Source: an uncultured Bacteroidota bacterium (GTDB taxonomy: Bacteria; Bacteroidota; Bacteroidia; Chitinophagales; Chitinophagaceae). From it: DNA of 7,283 bases. The stretch spans positions 1 through 7,283 of the forward strand of contig CAIRNW010000329.1 in assembly GCA_903879995.1 (NCBI GenBank), given 5' to 3'. This document shows positions 5,824 to 7,283 of the stretch, in pieces. Each line of letters starts with the position of its first letter. Positions within the stretch are counted from its first letter, which is position 1. The notes beneath the pieces were generated by a model. The model worked only from the letters and a program-made list of their open reading frames with translations. It made no database searches and was not told the origin of the DNA. A program made the translations under genes and the position numbers.

Positions 5824-7283
5824 TTACGATCTGTTTTTCTTCTTTGATTTTCCTTGAAGATCCACCAATATTGGTGCTGCTACAAAGATGGAGGAATAGA
5901 CGCCGGTAAGTACACCAATGAGCATTGCAAAGGCAAAGCCTTTAGTTACCTCTCCACCCAGCAAGAATAGAATCAAGATTGTCAAGAATACGGTCAATGA
6001 GGTCATGATTGTTCTGCTCAACGTTTCGTTGATAGCCCGATTGATAATTTCTCCCATAGGAGCACCCGGCATTAATCTGGAATCTTCACGTATACGGTCA
6101 AATACAATCACCGTATCATTCATGGAGAATCCAATTACCGTTAATACTGCAGCAATGAAGTGCTGGTCAATTTCAAGAGGGAAGGGAACCAGATCTTTTG
6201 CAAAGGAGAATACAATTAGAGTTACCAGTACGTCGTGCAACAGGGCAACAATCGTACCCAGTGAATAACGCCAGTCTCTAAATCGGATAAAGATGTAGAG
6301 GAAAATGACGATTAGTGCAAATAATGTTGCTTTCACTGCACCGGATTTCAAGTCGTCTGAAATGGTCGGTAATACCTTTTTAGTTTGAGGAATGTATCGA
6401 TCTGTTTTGAATTCCTGGAAACTCAAGTTAGTCGGCAGGTATTTTTGCAAGCCTTCGTACAGTCGATATTCAACAATAGAGTCAGCTACAGGGCCTCTGG
6501 TATCTTTGATCAAATAAGAAGTAGTGATATCCAGTTTAGAGTTGTCACCAATTGTTTTGATAATAGTATTCTCGCCCTCAAAACTGCGGTTTAGGTCCTG
6601 ACGAACATTTTCCACATCTACTTTGGCAGGGAATTGAACAGTAAAACTACGTCCTCCATTGAATTCAACTCCGTAGTTAAATCCATTAAAGAAGGATCCG
6701 ATACCCCCGACAAGTACTACTACCGAGATGATATAGGCAATCTTTCTGTATTCAATAAACTTGTATTTGGCATGTTGGAAAATGCGAGTAGAAATACTAG
6801 TGAAATACTCTACGTGCTTTTTCTTGTTCGTGAACATGTCACTTACCCAACGGCTTACAAGAATACCGCAGAACAGAGAAAGCAATAATCCAAGAATTTG
6901 TGTGGTGGCAAATCCTTTTACGGGACCTAATCCAAAATAAAATAAAATGATTGCTGTAAGGAGAGTAGTGATGTGTCCATCTAATACTGGAGGCAGGGAA
7001 CGGCTATAGCCATCTGTAATAGCCGTCAAGTAGCTTTTGCCACGTTTTAATTCCTCTTTGATACGCTCGTAGATTACCACGTTCGTGTCAACCGCCATAC
7101 CAATGGTCAACACTAGACCAGCAATACCAGGAGCCGTAAGCGTAGCACCTAAGCCTGCTAAGATACCAACGGTAAAGAGTAAGTTTAAGATTAGAGCGAT
7201 ATTAGCAATCCATCCACTGGTGTTATAATAAACCAGCATTAAGGCAAAGATCACCACAAAGGATACAATAAAACTTAGTGAAC
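5824..7283 (-). CDS. secDF: SecDF protein-export membrane protein, C-terminal half (5' end outside window)
   Basis: This is the last 485 or so residues of a fused SecD-SecF, an inner-membrane RND-type partner of SecYEG that uses the proton gradient to complete export of preproteins. The frame stays open to the right edge, so the GTG at 7257 is internal. The SecD part begins in a transmembrane helix and continues with LGATLTAPGIAGLVLTIGMA, VDTNVVIYERIKEEL, and helices to about 6860. A short basic cytoplasmic linker (FTNKKKHVEY) leads into SecF: a helix near 6700-6770, the NYGVEFNGGRSF motif, a periplasmic P4-type domain, then five helices. Residues corresponding to the proton-path set of Thermus SecDF are present: Asp in AVDTN (codon 7087-7089), Asp in MNDTV (6115-6117) and Arg in LSRT (6013-6015). 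The SecF motif has EFNGG where DFTGG is common. The short basic tail GKSKKKNRS is cytoplasmic. Fusion is usual in Bacteroidota. Confidence 0.96.
   Translation of the reverse strand, partial: SLSFIVSFVVIFALMLVYYNTSGWIANIALILNLLFTVGILAGLGATLTAPGIAGLVLTIGMAVDTNVVIYERIKEELKRGKSYLTAITDGYSRSLPPVLDGHITTLLTAIILFYFGLGPVKGFATTQILGLLLSLFCGILVSRWVSDMFTNKKKHVEYFTSISTRIFQHAKYKFIEYRKIAYIISVVVLVGGIGSFFNGFNYGVEFNGGRSFTVQFPAKVDVENVRQDLNRSFEGENTIIKTIGDNSKLDITTSYLIKDTRGPVADSIVEYRLYEGLQKYLPTNLSFQEFKTDRYIPQTKKVLPTISDDLKSGAVKATLFALIVIFLYIFIRFRDWRYSLGTIVALLHDVLVTLIVFSFAKDLVPFPLEIDQHFIAAVLTVIGFSMNDTVIVFDRIREDSRLMPGAPMGEIINRAINETLSRTIMTSLTVFLTILILFLLGGEVTKGFAFAMLIGVLTGVYSSIFVAAPILVDLQGKSKKKNRS

Noticed and set aside
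5918..6268. 116-residue open frame on the + strand opposite secDF, and smaller ones at 6385-6594 and 6634-6888
   Set aside because: All overlap conserved SecF/SecD transmembrane coding sequence and show no domain or plausible start context.
1..7283. A novel defence, mobile or biosynthetic system in the window
   Set aside because: Seven of the eight genes belong to common housekeeping families, and there are no direct repeats, integrase/transposase motifs, att-like duplications or composition breaks that I can see.

Overview
The window looks like a core-genome segment of a Bacteroidota bacterium, possibly from the Chitinophagaceae/Sphingobacteriia side. Four things suggest this: a SecD-SecF fusion, promoter -7 elements matching the Bacteroidota consensus TAnnTTTG, near absence of Shine-Dalgarno sequences, and moderate-to-low GC. 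The genus cannot be read from the sequence. I see no phage, IS element, CRISPR array, tRNA or rRNA, and no new multi-gene defence or biosynthetic system. The interest lies in gene arrangement, promoter architecture and one uncharacterised membrane protein.

Left part (1-3255, + strand): four co-directional genes with short gaps of 9, 27 and 34 bp. They are the C-terminal end of an acyl-CoA dehydrogenase, a YggS/PROSC-type PLP homeostasis protein, a DUF985 (Cupin_5) protein and glutaminyl-tRNA synthetase (glnS). The functions are unrelated, so they form a housekeeping cluster that may be co-transcribed rather than a pathway.

Middle part (3265-5343, - strand): a two-gene unit reading leftwards. 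First comes a 168-residue single-pass membrane protein of unknown function. Twelve bp later comes a stand-alone catalytic chain of a B12-dependent acyl-CoA mutase of methylmalonyl-CoA mutase type, which lacks its cobalamin-binding domain. This chain converges on glnS with only 9 bp between the stop codons and no visible terminator.

Right part (5344-7283): a 59-bp divergent promoter region separates the membrane protein from an A-type iron-sulfur carrier (IscA/SufA/HesB family) on the + strand. That gene converges on the 3' portion of a secDF translocase gene on the - strand, which runs off the right edge. A strong bidirectional intrinsic terminator lies between the two.

Together the genes cover fatty/branched-chain acyl-CoA metabolism (acyl-CoA dehydrogenase, mutase), cofactor handling (PLP, Fe-S), tRNA charging and protein export.
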